From a virus, in the IMG/VR virus record IMGVR_UViG_3300007541_000215, positions 1 through 24,116 of that record: a stretch of 24,116 nucleotides of DNA; one strand, given 5' to 3'. Shown one piece after another: positions 23,191 to 24,116 of the stretch. Within the stretch, counting starts at the first letter, position 1. Every line of letters begins with the position of its first letter. The position numbers were made by a program, and so were the translations under genes. Under the pieces are notes generated by a model, which was not told the DNA's origin, ran no database searches, and was given only the letters and a program-made list of their open reading frames with translations.

Positions 23191-23643
23191 TTATGAAAAT
23201 TTATTTATACAAAACCAATTGTAATTACACTTCATTTGTGTTGTAACTGATTGTAGTATATCAGTAGAACCATTACTTGCATTACTTTGAGTAATTCTTA
23301 CATCATTACCAAATCCATCATTACAAGCAGTTTGTATCCAATAATCAGCAGTAAATGTATCTGGACCTGTTTGGTCATAGTTAATAGATAATATACAAGG
23401 TAAATCTTGTTCATGAGACCAATCGGTAGAATGAAGCGGAGTCTCTAACCAAGCTCTAACACTACGAACCATATCAGGTTGTCCATGAAAAGGTTGGTGT
23501 GACTCTACAATCCAACCATTTTTTCTTAATACCATTTTGATTTGTTCAATCTTAGCATTGTAAAAGTTGTTGTCAGTTTGGGTATTGTCTTCTTTATACT
23601 CTACCCATTTGTTTAATTCTTTGTTTAGAAACTTTTTTGTCAT
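23191..23643 (-). CDS. Hypothetical protein, single-gene unit
   Basis: A 150-residue protein starting 'MTKKFLNKELNKWVEYKEDN'. The middle has 'KIEQIKMVLRKNGWIVESHQ' and 'VRSVRAWLETPLHSTDWSHE', and the C-terminus is Cys/Asn/Thr-rich ('WIQTACNDGFGNDVRIT', 'MKCNYNWFCINKFS'). I recognise no family. It has a promoter-like sequence upstream and a strong terminator downstream, so it is expressed apart from the virion operons, like a moron-type cargo gene. No SD is obvious (AAAAG directly before ATG). Confidence 0.7.
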   Translation of the reverse strand: MTKKFLNKELNKWVEYKEDNTQTDNNFYNAKIEQIKMVLRKNGWIVESHQPFHGQPDMVRSVRAWLETPLHSTDWSHEQDLPCILSINYDQTGPDTFTADYWIQTACNDGFGNDVRITQSNASNGSTDILQSVTTQMKCNYNWFCINKFS

Positions 23644-23678
23644 CTTTTATGTTTTAATGTTTAACTTTTATTACTCTA

Positions 23679-23692
23679 CTAATATACAAAAT
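23679..23692 (-). promoter_or_regulatory. Possible promoter of the 150-aa gene
   Basis: The minus strand reads ATTTTGTATATTAG, matching 13 of 14 bases of the -10 part of the promoter before the protease gene, but ACCA is missing at the usual distance. TAATTTTG within it fits the Bacteroidetes -7 consensus TAnnTTTG, so this may be a host-type promoter. The leader would be about 30 nt. Confidence 0.35.
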
Positions 23693-23716
23693 TATTTTGA
23701 TATATCCAAATTATTT

Positions 23717-24116
23717 TTAAATTATTTTTAAATTTTTTTCAAACGTATATCCGTTGTATTGTGCAAACACTCCTCTGAGTGCTCTTGAAATGTTTCCTTT
23801 ATCTAGATTTAATTGTCTGGCACATTCTGAAATTGATTCCCATGTACCAATAAATTTATTATCCTTATAGACATTAATTGGATGAGATGGTGTATGACCC
23901 ATTATTTTTCTACTTTTATTTCCAAGTTTACAAACTTCTAAACTCCAACCTTTCATCAGATTTTCATAAGATACATAATAAGGTGAATCATCTACTTCAT
24001 ATCCATATTGTTTTTGCAGTTCTTGTTCTCTATCTGATGCAGTGTAGATACAATCATGAGTTTCTAATATCTCAAAGTTTTTATAACCATGAGTTTGTCT
24101 TACTCTTCTTTTTGGA
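23717..24116 (-). CDS. Homing-endonuclease-like protein with NUMOD-type DNA-binding domain (N-terminus outside window)
   Basis: The frame stays open to the right edge, giving at least 132 residues; the internal ATG at 23956 is unlikely to be the real start because the upstream codons 'THGYKNFEILETHDCIYTAS' and 'DREQELQKQYGYEVDD' are typical of phage HNH/homing-endonuclease-associated proteins of Bacteroidetes phages. The C-terminal 'PINVYKDNKFIGTWESISE' and 'CARQLNLDKGNISRALRG' followed by 'NGYTFEKN' is a NUMOD1/IENR1-like helix-turn-helix module that binds DNA. No nuclease motif is visible in the part shown, so activity cannot be judged. Confidence 0.7.
   Translation of the reverse strand, partial: PKRRVRQTHGYKNFEILETHDCIYTASDREQELQKQYGYEVDDSPYYVSYENLMKGWSLEVCKLGNKSRKIMGHTPSHPINVYKDNKFIGTWESISECARQLNLDKGNISRALRGVFAQYNGYTFEKNLKII

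Noticed and set aside
23717-23956. Short 79-aa gene starting at 23956
   Set aside because: The frame remains open to the window edge with family-typical sequence upstream, so this is the end of a longer gene.

Overview
This is a segment of an AT-rich, double-stranded DNA tailed-phage genome (or prophage) holding the virion assembly genes. The host is probably a member of the Bacteroidetes. The portal, XkdF-type protease fusion, scaffold, 'CDIT'-type tube protein and modular Pro/Thr-linker proteins resemble those of Bacteroidetes and uncultured aquatic phages. No integrase or host gene is visible, so lytic or temperate life style cannot be told.

Layout, in transcription order for the minus strand. 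(1) 24116-23717: C-terminal part of a NUMOD-type homing-endonuclease-like protein. (2) 23643-23191: a single unknown gene with its own intrinsic terminator. (3) 23114-14466: tail operon, made of a tail assembly chaperone with a -1 frameshift extension, tail terminator-like and gp10-like completion proteins, two large distal-tail proteins and a mosaic LamG protein. (4) 14416-10899: four overlapping glycosyltransferase-like genes. (5) On the plus strand, 9628-10902: a small RNA with a terminator, a structured RNA region of about 300 nt, and three small genes including ribosomal protein bS21. (6) 9587-1, minus: tape measure, MuF-like/XkdF protease fusion, scaffold, major capsid protein, tube protein, unknown structural protein, portal, connector and a tail fibre cut by the window edge. 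Tail genes thus precede head genes, and the portal follows the capsid gene, which is not the usual order.

Three things stand out. First, six sites share ACCA-N15-TATWAT in the correct orientation just upstream of six transcription units, which points to a phage-specific promoter class. At three of them the start codon lies only 5-7 nt after the -10-like box, so those mRNAs should be leaderless. Second, most downstream operon genes carry clear Shine-Dalgarno (SD) sequences although Bacteroidetes hosts rarely use them, and the phage encodes its own bS21, the protein that helps hide the anti-SD in that phylum. Together these suggest a remodelled translation-initiation strategy. Third, mucin-like Pro/Thr linkers in two tail proteins lie directly upstream of the glycosyltransferase cluster, suggesting glycosylation of the virion by the phage itself.
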